DNA of 64,000 nt, taken from assembly GCA_963205385.1 (NCBI GenBank), contig CAUJKE010000206.1:43659-107658 (forward strand). The letters run 5' to 3'. The position numbers and the translations under genes were made by a program. The stretch's first letter is position 1. The number at the start of each line of letters is the position of its first letter. Positions 51,157 to 59,562 of this stretch are shown here, in pieces. The notes below the pieces were generated by a model. That model was not told the DNA's origin. It made no database searches and saw nothing but the letters and a program-made list of their open reading frames with translations. Origin of the DNA: Planctomycetota bacterium (GTDB taxonomy: Bacteria > Planctomycetota > Planctomycetia > Pirellulales > Pirellulaceae).

Positions 51157-52074
51157 ATGTACGAACCGAACTTTTTTATCGTCGGCGCGCCCAAGTGCGG
51201 CACTACCGCGCTGCATCACTACCTCTCCGGCCATCCGCAAGTCTTCATGACGGAGTTGAAGGAACCGCATCACTATTGCACCGATCTCCCCGGCTGCGGC
51301 GGCTTCTTTGAGCGAAGAGATTACCTGGCACTATTCGCCGGGGCGCGGGCGGAGCATGTCGTGCGCGGTGAGAGTTCGGTTTATTACTTGTTCTCGGAAG
51401 CAGCGATTCCGCGCATCCTGGCCGAGCATCCCGACGCCAAATTCGTCGTCATGGTGCGCAATCCGGTCGATTTGACGTATGCGTTGCACGCCCAACATCT
51501 CACGGGGCTGAACGAGGACGTCGAAGACTTTGAAACCGCGTGGCAGCTGCAAACCGCCCGCGCCGCGGGACGCGAGTTGCCTGCGAGTTGTTGCGAGCCG
51601 CGGTTGCTGCAATATCGGGAGATCGGCTTGCTCGGAGCGCAGTTGCGGCGGGCGCTGAAGCACGTCGCGCCGGAGCAACTGCACATCATCATCTATGATG
51701 ATTTCCAACGCAGCGTCCCCCAGACCTATACCCGCGTGCTCGAGTTTCTGGAACTGCCGCACGACGGCCGCCACGAATTCCCAATCATCAACGCAAGCAA
51801 ACGCCTCCGCTCGCGCTGGGTGGGACATTTGCTCGACTACCGCCAACTGCCGCCGGTGCTTCGCCGCGCAGGCAGAGCGCTGGGCTTGCATCGCGTGCAA
51901 CAATCGCTGGCCGCGTGGAACTTCCGCGCCGCGCCACGACGCCCGCTCGCAGCACACGTCGCGCGCAACATTGCCGCCACGTTTACTGAAGATATTCAGC
52001 TCTTGTCGGAACTGCTGCATCGTGATCTGTCGCACTGGTTCGCTCGGGAACAACCGCAGATGAGTTACAAGTAA
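51157..52074 (+). CDS. PAPS-dependent sulfotransferase
   Basis: 'NFFIVGAPKCGTTALHHYLSGHPQVFMTELKEPHHY' 5'-PSB loop; 'FVVMVRNPVDLTYALHAQ' 3'-phosphate motif. Confidence 0.94.
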   Translation: MYEPNFFIVGAPKCGTTALHHYLSGHPQVFMTELKEPHHYCTDLPGCGGFFERRDYLALFAGARAEHVVRGESSVYYLFSEAAIPRILAEHPDAKFVVMVRNPVDLTYALHAQHLTGLNEDVEDFETAWQLQTARAAGRELPASCCEPRLLQYREIGLLGAQLRRALKHVAPEQLHIIIYDDFQRSVPQTYTRVLEFLELPHDGRHEFPIINASKRLRSRWVGHLLDYRQLPPVLRRAGRALGLHRVQQSLAAWNFRAAPRRPLAAHVARNIAATFTEDIQLLSELLHRDLSHWFAREQPQMSYK

Positions 52075-52078
52075 CCCC

Positions 52079-53467
52079 ATGTCCCTCAGCGCACCACAAT
52101 TATCTGCGGCGCCGATCAGCGCTGCCCCAAAGTCAGGCGCGAGCGCCGCCGCGCGCCATTCGACTGCGCGGCGCTTCGCTGGCGCCGCGCTGTGGTCGGT
52201 GGTGCTCCGGGTCGTGGGGACAGGGGCGATGTTTGTCGCGCAACTCGCGCTGGCCCGCTGGTTGGGGGCGGAGCAGTTCGGCGAATATGTCGTGATCCTT
52301 TCGTGCCTCTCCATTCTCGCACTGGTCGCGAAAGGGGGCTGGGAGGCTGGCACGCTCAAGTTCGTCGCGGAGTATGTCGCCACGCAACAAGACGGCTCGC
52401 TCGCCGGCTTTCGCAACCGTCGCACACGCCGTACGCTCGCGCTAGTGGTGGTCGCGACACTGATTGCGGTCCTCCTCTGGCCTTGGCTGGCGCCGGCGAC
52501 CACCGTCACGCTCCCCTTGGTTGTCATGCTGCTCGCGGCCATCGCCTTGCTCGCCCTCAGCGATCTCGCGTCGGCCGATCTACGCGCGCGACAACGCGTA
52601 CTGCAAGCGGATGCGCCGGTGCTCGTGCTGCGCCCGCTCCTAGCCGTAGGCATGTTCGGCGGCCTGTTGTGGTTTGGTTGGGCGGCGGCGACGTCGACCG
52701 CCGCGCTCGCAACTTTTGTCGTCGCGAGCGGGATCGCGTGGTTAGCGCTCCACACCAGGCTGCCGCGCACTGCCAGCCAGGCCGCCGCGTCGCTGGCGAC
52801 GCACGATGAGCAGCGGTGGCGCAGCGTACTGGGGCCGCTGTGGTGGATCAGTGTCTGTACGGTGATTTTGCAGCAGGCCGACGTCGTGCTGCTGGGTCTC
52901 TTCGTCGATGCGTCTTCCGCCGGCGTGTACAGCGCGGCGGCGCGCATTGCGCGGGTGATTCCGCTCGGGCTAACCGCGATCAACGCCGTGGGAAGCCCGC
53001 TCCTCGCCGAGCAGTTCGCCCAGCACGATCACCCCGCGCTGCAACGTCTTGCGCGGCTGATGGCGTGGAGCGCGTTGCTCGTCACGCTCCCCACGGCCGC
53101 CGCCGCGATTCTCCTGGGACCGTGGATCCTGCGGCTCTTTGGCAGTGAGTTTACCAGTGGCTATTTTGCGTTGGTCGTGTTGGTGGGAGGGCAAGTGGGT
53201 AATGGCCTGACCGGCTCGGTGGGGCAACTCCTGGCAATGACCGGCCAACAATCGCTCTCCGCGAGAATCTTAACCTGCTTCGCAGGCGTGCAACTCGTCC
53301 TGAGCTGTATCCTCATTCCGTGGCTGGGCATCGTCGGCGCCGCACTGGCGACAACGGTCACGCTGGTTGGTTGGAATGTCGCGCTCGCATTGGTGGTGCG
53401 ACGCAATTTGGGAATCAATGCCACTGTGTTTGGTTCGTGGCCGAAATGGTCACACGATCGTCCTTAA
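52079..53467 (+). CDS. Oligosaccharide flippase-family membrane protein
   Basis: Multiple TM segments; 'GAMFVAQLALARWLGAEQFGEYVVILSCLSILALVAKGGWEAGTLKFVAEY', 'MTGQQSLSARI'. Confidence 0.92.
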   Translation: MSLSAPQLSAAPISAAPKSGASAAARHSTARRFAGAALWSVVLRVVGTGAMFVAQLALARWLGAEQFGEYVVILSCLSILALVAKGGWEAGTLKFVAEYVATQQDGSLAGFRNRRTRRTLALVVVATLIAVLLWPWLAPATTVTLPLVVMLLAAIALLALSDLASADLRARQRVLQADAPVLVLRPLLAVGMFGGLLWFGWAAATSTAALATFVVASGIAWLALHTRLPRTASQAAASLATHDEQRWRSVLGPLWWISVCTVILQQADVVLLGLFVDASSAGVYSAAARIARVIPLGLTAINAVGSPLLAEQFAQHDHPALQRLARLMAWSALLVTLPTAAAAILLGPWILRLFGSEFTSGYFALVVLVGGQVGNGLTGSVGQLLAMTGQQSLSARILTCFAGVQLVLSCILIPWLGIVGAALATTVTLVGWNVALALVVRRNLGINATVFGSWPKWSHDRP

Positions 53468-53493
53468 TTTAAAGTCGAACTCGGAGTCACTCG

Positions 53494-55695
53494 ATGTCGT
53501 CCGTCTCCGCACCGTTGGATTCGAGCGCCCCGCACAAGGCAAAACTGGCCTTCGTGCTCGGAGCGCTCTTGGTCGTGATCGGTTTTACCGTCTACCGCAA
53601 CAGCTATGCCGGCGCGTTCGTTTACGATGACTGGCTGTGCCTGCTGCAGCCGGGGCGGGCGATCAATAGCTGGATTCCTGGCCCCGGCGAGGAATGGACC
53701 ACCGGCGCGCGGCGGTGGTTCACGCACTTCACGTTCGTCGCCAACTACAAACTGCATGGCTACCAGGTCTGGGGCTATCATCTCGTCAATAACGTCATCC
53801 ACATCACCGCGGCGCTGCTCCTGTTTGGCCTGGTCCGCCGCACGTTGCTGCTGTCGGCGACGCGCGAGCGCTACGCGCACTCAGCCCCCTGGCTGGCGTT
53901 TGGAATCGCCCTGTTGTGGCTCGTGCATCCGTTGCAAACCGAGAGCGTGACTTACATCGTGCAACGTTTGGAATCTCTGGCCGGCATGTTCTTTTTGCTG
54001 ACGCTTTACGCCTTGCTGCGCGGCTCCGGCAGCAAATATGGTTGGTGCTGGTACTTGCTCGCTGTCGTCGCGGTGTCGCTCGGCGTGGGTTCAAAGGAGA
54101 CGATGTTCCTCGCGCCCCTGGCGGCGCTGGCCTATGACCGCGTCTATCTCTCCTCGTCCTGGCGGGAGTTAGTTCGCAAGCGTTGGGCGTTATATGCGGC
54201 GCTGGTCCCCGCAGCCACCTGGTCGCTGGCGATGCTCGGCCGCACTTTCGCCAACAATCATGCCCCCGCGATGGGTTTTGGCTTTCGCGACATCACGCCT
54301 TGGGAATATTTGCGTTCACAACCAGGCGTGCTTCTCAACTACCTTCAGCTCTCTTTCTGGCCGGCGCAGCAATGCCTGGATTATGGTTGGCCGGTCGAAC
54401 ACGATCCGTGGCGCATTTATGGGATCGGAGCGATCATCGTGGGGCTCGTGCTCGCGTCGCTCGTCATGTTCTGGCGACAGCCTCGCATCGGTCTGATTGC
54501 CATCCTGTTGTTCTTCATCTTAGCGCCGACTTCCAGTTTCATGCCGATCCGCGACTTGCGTTACGAACACCGCATGTATCTGTCGCTCGCGTGCCTGGCG
54601 ATTCTCGTGGTCCTCGCGCTCGACGCACTTAGTCGAAGAATGTTCGCTGCCCGCTCGCCGCGCGTCGCACTCACGGCGACGCTCATCGCCGTGGCGGCCT
54701 GCGGATTAGCGCTGCGCACTTCGCAGCGCAACTGCATCTATCATGATCCCGTCGATGTCTGGCGGGAAATCACAACCGTCGCTCCCTGGCACGCACGCGG
54801 CACCTACAACCTCGGCAAAACACTTACCCAACGCGGCCTGGCTGGGAGTCGCGAGAACTATCAACGGCTCCTCTTAACCGATCCCCGCGGACTGGACCGC
54901 GCCGGCCAGCAACTCGCGCGCATCCCGCTCACCGGCGACCTGGCCGAAGCCGCCCAGTGGTATGTGCGCACGGCCGAGCTCGATCCACACGATGCCAGCG
55001 CGCAATTCAACCTCGGCGGACTCTACGACCGGGCTGGTCAGCGCGATCAGGCGATTGCCGCGTATCGCGCTGCTGTGCATTGTGACAGCAAACATCTCAA
55101 CGCCGGACTCAACCTCGCGCGGCTCTTGGCCGAGCGCGGCGACTGGGAGAATGCGGAGGAGATGTTTCAGCGTGCAATGCGCCTGGCCCCTGAAGATCCC
55201 CGCACCGACTCAAATTACGGTCAGGCCTTGTTGGACCGCGGCGAATACGAGCAAGCCCTGGCCTTGTTTCGTCAAGCGCTGGCCGTGCAACCGACTCACC
55301 TCCCGTCGCTGCGCCGCATGGCGCTGGCGCTGTGGGAATGCGGCGAGCAGCGCGAGGCAATTGCCCGCTTGCGCGACATTCGCCGTCGTCAGCGCCATCT
55401 GCTCGATGTCAACTTCGCCTTGGCGCGCTTTCTGGCACTGACGTCCGACCCCGAACTGCATCAGCCTGAGGAAGCCCTGGCTCTCGCTCGCGAAACGTTG
55501 CGCACCATGCACGAGCCGACGCTCGAAGCGTGGCAAACGCTGGCGACTTGTCAAGCGGAACTCGCCGACTACGACGCGGCCGTCGCGTCCCTCAACCGCG
55601 CCCTCGTCTTGGCCGAAGCCCAGCAAGACGCTGCCAAGTGCGCCGAGCTCAGAGAAACCCGCGCAGCCTGGCAATCCTATGTAGATACGCCGTGA
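53494..55695 (+). CDS. TMTC-like GT-C membrane protein with C-terminal TPR repeats
   Basis: 'SYAGAFVYDDWLCLLQPG', 'LWLVHPLQTESVTYIVQRLESLAGMFFLLTLYALLRG', then TPR 'DPHDASAQFNLGGLYDRAGQRDQAIAAYRAAVHCD'. Confidence 0.88.
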   Translation: MSSVSAPLDSSAPHKAKLAFVLGALLVVIGFTVYRNSYAGAFVYDDWLCLLQPGRAINSWIPGPGEEWTTGARRWFTHFTFVANYKLHGYQVWGYHLVNNVIHITAALLLFGLVRRTLLLSATRERYAHSAPWLAFGIALLWLVHPLQTESVTYIVQRLESLAGMFFLLTLYALLRGSGSKYGWCWYLLAVVAVSLGVGSKETMFLAPLAALAYDRVYLSSSWRELVRKRWALYAALVPAATWSLAMLGRTFANNHAPAMGFGFRDITPWEYLRSQPGVLLNYLQLSFWPAQQCLDYGWPVEHDPWRIYGIGAIIVGLVLASLVMFWRQPRIGLIAILLFFILAPTSSFMPIRDLRYEHRMYLSLACLAILVVLALDALSRRMFAARSPRVALTATLIAVAACGLALRTSQRNCIYHDPVDVWREITTVAPWHARGTYNLGKTLTQRGLAGSRENYQRLLLTDPRGLDRAGQQLARIPLTGDLAEAAQWYVRTAELDPHDASAQFNLGGLYDRAGQRDQAIAAYRAAVHCDSKHLNAGLNLARLLAERGDWENAEEMFQRAMRLAPEDPRTDSNYGQALLDRGEYEQALALFRQALAVQPTHLPSLRRMALALWECGEQREAIARLRDIRRRQRHLLDVNFALARFLALTSDPELHQPEEALALARETLRTMHEPTLEAWQTLATCQAELADYDAAVASLNRALVLAEAQQDAAKCAELRETRAAWQSYVDTP

Positions 55696-56075
55696 GGATT
55701 CGCTTTCCGCCTATCCTGCTCCTGGTCCGATCAAACGCACGCCGCATTCTCGCCACACCAGGATGTGATTTACCGGACGCCCCTTATTGATTGATTGCGT
55801 TGTGGAAAGATCTCGGGTCAAAGCGATTTGTTGGGATAGGTAAAGTCTTCCAGGTCAGCACTGCGGGGGCGAGAACTGAGGGTGTGCGGCCCGGTCCCCG
55901 CAAACTCACCGGCATTCCTTGCGACCGGACCTGAGCCCGAGTTTCTTGCGTCAACAATCGTAATGCGAATCGCTTTTCAAGCTGCTGGCTCTTAAACGGC
56001 GGGTATCTTTGTAGGCTGCGCTGCGCAAGCGCGAACGGATTTCGCCACGAGTCTAGTTCCTCAATGGATTGAACG

Positions 56076-57344
56076 ATGAAGCCGGCCGCCTTGTCGAACT
56101 CTTCCGCGCAGTTGCTGCTGGTCGTGCTGCTTGGCCTCGCGAGCGCAGGTTGCGCGGCGCGGCGGCAAAACTGCGTGCCGACATGCTTGCTGAGACCCGA
56201 TGCAATTATCGATTTGAATGCTGCCGGCGACGAAGCGCGAGTACCGGAGCACGTGCTGCTCAATGCTTCGCTGGAGCGATTAAAGCCCCAGGATGATACA
56301 CCGGTTGAGCAGCACGCCAACCAGCACAACGTCTTGGCGCTCTCCGGCGGGGGGAGTTACGGCGCATTCACGGCCGGCGTGCTCAACGGTTGGTCCGCCA
56401 GCGGTCAACGCCCCCAGTTGAGCATCGTCACCGGGGTCAGCACCGGGGCGCTGATTTCCACGTTCGCGTTTCTGGGATCCGAGTACGACCACGTACTGCG
56501 CGAGCTCTATACGAATATTTCCGCGCGCGACATCTATCATGAGCGTCCCAAAGTCAGCTTGCTGTGGTCCGATTCCGCCGCCTCGTCAGGGCCACTGCAG
56601 AATACCATTCGGAAACAGATCACGCCGGAGATCCTGCGCGCTGTGGCAGCGGCGCATGCAGAAGGCCGGCGGCTCTACGTCGGCACCACGAATCTCGACA
56701 CGGGGCGGTTGGTGATCTGGGACATGGGAGCGATCGCCTCCAGTGGGCGCGGCGACGCTACCGAACTTTATCGCGAGATCGTCTTGGCTTCCGCTTCCGT
56801 CCCTGGCTTTTTTCCGCCGGTCAGTATTGATGTCACGATCAACGATCACCGCTATACGGAGCTCCATGTCGATGGCGGGACCGCGGCGCAGGTCTTCTTC
56901 CGCGCCTCGATGCTCAACCTCCAGGCGGAGGACTTCGCTAATGGCCGCCGCCCGCTCGCAGGCTCGTCCATCTATATCATCGTCGCCGGTAAGGCGTATG
57001 CCGATCCCCAGTGCGTGACTCCCAAGTTGTTCGACATTGCAGGCAATTCGCTCAGCGCTTTGACATACGCCCAAGCTCGCAACGACTTGATCCGTATCTA
57101 CACGCTGACGCTGTTGACCGGCTTGGATTACAACGTTGCGACCATCCCCCAAGACCTGCCGATCAGCGCGGACAGCCTCAAGTTCGAGCAGGCTTCCATG
57201 CGTAAGCTGTATTCGCAAGGCTACCAACTCGCGGCGGCCAATCGCGTCTGGGCGAAGGTTCCGCCGGTTGTCGACGCCTCCCAGCAAAGCATTCCTCGCG
57301 CAGGCGTGCAGTTTTTCGCGCCGGGGGGCATGATTGAGCATTGA
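56076..57344 (+). CDS. Patatin-like phospholipase, probable lipoprotein
   Basis: Signal 'LLLVVLLGLASAGC'; 'LALSGGGSYGAFTAGVLNGW', nucleophile GVSTGA, 'VDGGTAAQVFF'. Confidence 0.93.
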   Translation: MKPAALSNSSAQLLLVVLLGLASAGCAARRQNCVPTCLLRPDAIIDLNAAGDEARVPEHVLLNASLERLKPQDDTPVEQHANQHNVLALSGGGSYGAFTAGVLNGWSASGQRPQLSIVTGVSTGALISTFAFLGSEYDHVLRELYTNISARDIYHERPKVSLLWSDSAASSGPLQNTIRKQITPEILRAVAAAHAEGRRLYVGTTNLDTGRLVIWDMGAIASSGRGDATELYREIVLASASVPGFFPPVSIDVTINDHRYTELHVDGGTAAQVFFRASMLNLQAEDFANGRRPLAGSSIYIIVAGKAYADPQCVTPKLFDIAGNSLSALTYAQARNDLIRIYTLTLLTGLDYNVATIPQDLPISADSLKFEQASMRKLYSQGYQLAAANRVWAKVPPVVDASQQSIPRAGVQFFAPGGMIEH

Positions 57345-57440
57345 AACGCCAACCGGTTTCTCGCCCAGGCGACAGCCAGTAGGATTGAGAAAGTCAAGGA
57401 AGATTGCGAGATATTCGATAACCGCGCACCCAGTTAGCCA

Positions 57441-58520
57441 ATGGCTCACGCCGACTCCCCAGACACCCTGACGGATCGACCACAAGCCCCGACCGGCGCG
57501 CTGGCCGATTTTCCGCCAGGCTACTTCGCGCTCGTCATGGCCACCGGCATCGTTTCGATTGCTTCGCGGGATCTCGGCTTTTCACAAGTCGCCTACGGAT
57601 TATTTGCGATTAATCTCGTCGCCTACGTCACGATCTGGGGCCTGCAAGTGGCGCGTCTCATTCGTCACCCTCAGGCGATGCTCGCCGATCTTCTCAGCCA
57701 CGACCGAGGCGCCGACTTTCTCACCGTCGTCGCCGCGACGGCGCTAATTGGCAGCGCGTTTCATCTCCTGTTGGGGGCGGAGACTACCGCGCTGGTGCTT
57801 TGGTTTGTCGCGATCGGGCTGTGGGTGGTCCTGCTTTATATCTGGTTCGCGAGTCTCGTGATGGTCGAACCCAAGCCGTCGCTGGATCGCGGGATCAACG
57901 GTGGTTGGTTTCTGCTCACGGTTTCGACTCAGTCGCTGGCCGTTCTCGGCACCTTTGTCGCCCGCCTGCTTCCGAACCCCGAGATCGGCGTCTTTGCCTG
58001 CCTGGCGTTCTACATGCTCGGCGCCATGTTCTATCTGTGGATCATCAGCCTCGTGCTGTTGCGGTGGTTTTTCTACCCGATGGATCGCCGCGGAGCGCTC
58101 AGCCCGACCTACTGGATCAACAGCGGCGCCATGGCGATCACCACGCTGGCCGGGGCGCGGCTGATTGTCACGACCACGCCACACGTCGCGTCGCTCGCCC
58201 ACTTCCTGACCGCCTTCAACCTGTTCTTCTGGGTGACGGCCACGTGGTGGATACCGCTCTTGATTCTCGTGAGTGCGTGGCGACTCTTCATCCAGCGCTT
58301 CCCGCTACGTTACGAGCCTGGTTACTGGTCCATGGTCTTCCCGCTGGGCATGTACGCGACGTGCACTTGGGCCTATGCGGAATCGGCGCAGCTCTCTTTC
58401 TTGAAGCCGCTCACTTACGTCAGCCTGCTTTGCGCGTGGCTCGCCTGGACGCTCACCTCGCTGGGCATGCTCCACGCGCTTTGGCGGTGGTTGAGTTCAA
58501 CAAGCAGGATCCGGCCCTGA
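57441..58520 (+). CDS. SLAC1/TehA-family (TDT) transporter
   Basis: '[23 protein letters not shown]', '[19 protein letters not shown]', about ten hydrophobic segments. Confidence 0.9.
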   Translation: MAHADSPDTLTDRPQAPTGALADFPPGYFALVMATGIVSIASRDLGFSQVAYGLFAINLVAYVTIWGLQVARLIRHPQAMLADLLSHDRGADFLTVVAATALIGSAFHLLLGAETTALVLWFVAIGLWVVLLYIWFASLVMVEPKPSLDRGINGGWFLLTVSTQSLAVLGTFVARLLPNPEIGVFACLAFYMLGAMFYLWIISLVLLRWFFYPMDRRGALSPTYWINSGAMAITTLAGARLIVTTTPHVASLAHFLTAFNLFFWVTATWWIPLLILVSAWRLFIQRFPLRYEPGYWSMVFPLGMYATCTWAYAESAQLSFLKPLTYVSLLCAWLAWTLTSLGMLHALWRWLSSTSRIRP

Positions 58521-58687
58521 ACTTTGCCAGGACGGTCGGCGAAGTCTCGCGCGGGCGTGTCACCTTCAAGAAGTATGCCCGCGAGATCGTGTGGGAATCT
58601 GAGGTGTGGATCGCTGAATTTCCGGATCACATGATTCACTTCAACGGCGATCGCTTCTTGGGCCCATATTCAACGGCCAATCGCTGA
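58487..58687 (+). CDS. Candidate short ORF overlapping the TehA-like 3' end, GTG start
   Basis: [66 protein letters not shown]; protein-like composition past the upstream stop. Confidence 0.4.
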   Translation: MVEFNKQDPALNFARTVGEVSRGRVTFKKYAREIVWESEVWIAEFPDHMIHFNGDRFLGPYSTANR

Positions 58688-58766
58688 CGTCAGCGGCGTC
58701 GGATCTCCGATCTCTGTGGTGAAGCACCACACCTGATGATCTCCATGTCGCCCTATACTGTGCCCT

Positions 58767-59279
58767 TTACCGCGCTGTTTGCAGCGCTGGGTTGTGGAAG
58801 GTAAACCCTTGGCGGGCGCCGTCGTTGACGTAGTCGATCGTGGTGCCGGCGCCGCGCTTGCGCGTGCCGCGGTCGACGACGAGCGTGATACCGTGGCTGA
58901 CGAACGTTTCGTCGTCGAACGGGTCTGAGTTGTCCGTCAGGCTAATTGTCCAGCGCAGATCGCCGCCGAACTTTTCAACCATGCTGACGCGCAATTTGTC
59001 GTGACCACGCTCGGCGGCTAGGAGTTCACGCACCTTCGCGGCCGCTTTCGGTGTTAACACAAACGGCGCCTCGTCCGGCGTCTTGGCGACCCGCACCGGC
59101 CCAGGTTCCGCATGGCCCGCTTGGGCGACCTCGGGCGACTCGATAACCGTAATGGCGGACGTTTCGCCCGATGGCGACGGTTCGACCGCCGCCGTGTCAG
59201 CGTGTGGGCGGCAGCCGACTTGCGCCGCGCCGCTGATTCCCAGTAGCACGAGTGTTCCCATCCATCGCATCCTGAGCAT
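58767..59279 (-). CDS. Putative lipoprotein with a HesB/IscA-like domain lacking Fe-S cysteines
   Basis: Export signal ending VGC; 'FVLTPKAAAKVRELLAAERGHDKLRVSMVEKFGGDLRW...GITLVVDRGTRKRGAGTTIDYVNDGARQGFTFHNPALQTAR'. Confidence 0.65.
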   Translation of the reverse strand: MLRMRWMGTLVLLGISGAAQVGCRPHADTAAVEPSPSGETSAITVIESPEVAQAGHAEPGPVRVAKTPDEAPFVLTPKAAAKVRELLAAERGHDKLRVSMVEKFGGDLRWTISLTDNSDPFDDETFVSHGITLVVDRGTRKRGAGTTIDYVNDGARQGFTFHNPALQTAR

Positions 59280-59385
59280 CGTTTGTTTCCTTGCCAGTAT
59301 CGGCCCCAGCGTGTTCATTCAAGTCATCCTCCCCCCAATGTAACGATCAACGCCCAGCAGCGCCTATGCGAGAATTTTTCCAGGC

Positions 59386-59431
59386 GTTTCACGCGGGCGT
59401 TTCACGCGGGCGATTCACGCGGGCGTTTCAC
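59386..59431. repeat. 13-bp tandem repeat, about 3.5 copies
   Basis: GTTTCACGCGGGC / GTTTCACGCGGGC / GATTCACGCGGGC / GTTTCAC. Confidence 0.85.
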
Positions 59432-59562
59432 TGGCGGCGACGTCGATTGCCGGATTGCGGGACGCCCGGTTGATTGACTTTGCCCCAGCGACCTAGAATC
59501 CGAGCATCGGCCGTTGTTTCTCTTGTTTCTCATCGCTTCCCCCCACTGCCTCCGAGAGCGCC

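Noticed and set aside
51331-52983. 550-aa minus-strand ORF opposite the sulfotransferase and flippase
   Set aside because: Spans two well-supported plus-strand genes; Ser/Arg/Ala/Thr-rich composition typical of antisense frames in high-GC DNA; no motif.
57441-58520. Calling the TehA-like gene a tellurite-resistance determinant
   Set aside because: SLAC1/TehA family membership alone does not show tellurite resistance; substrate unknown.
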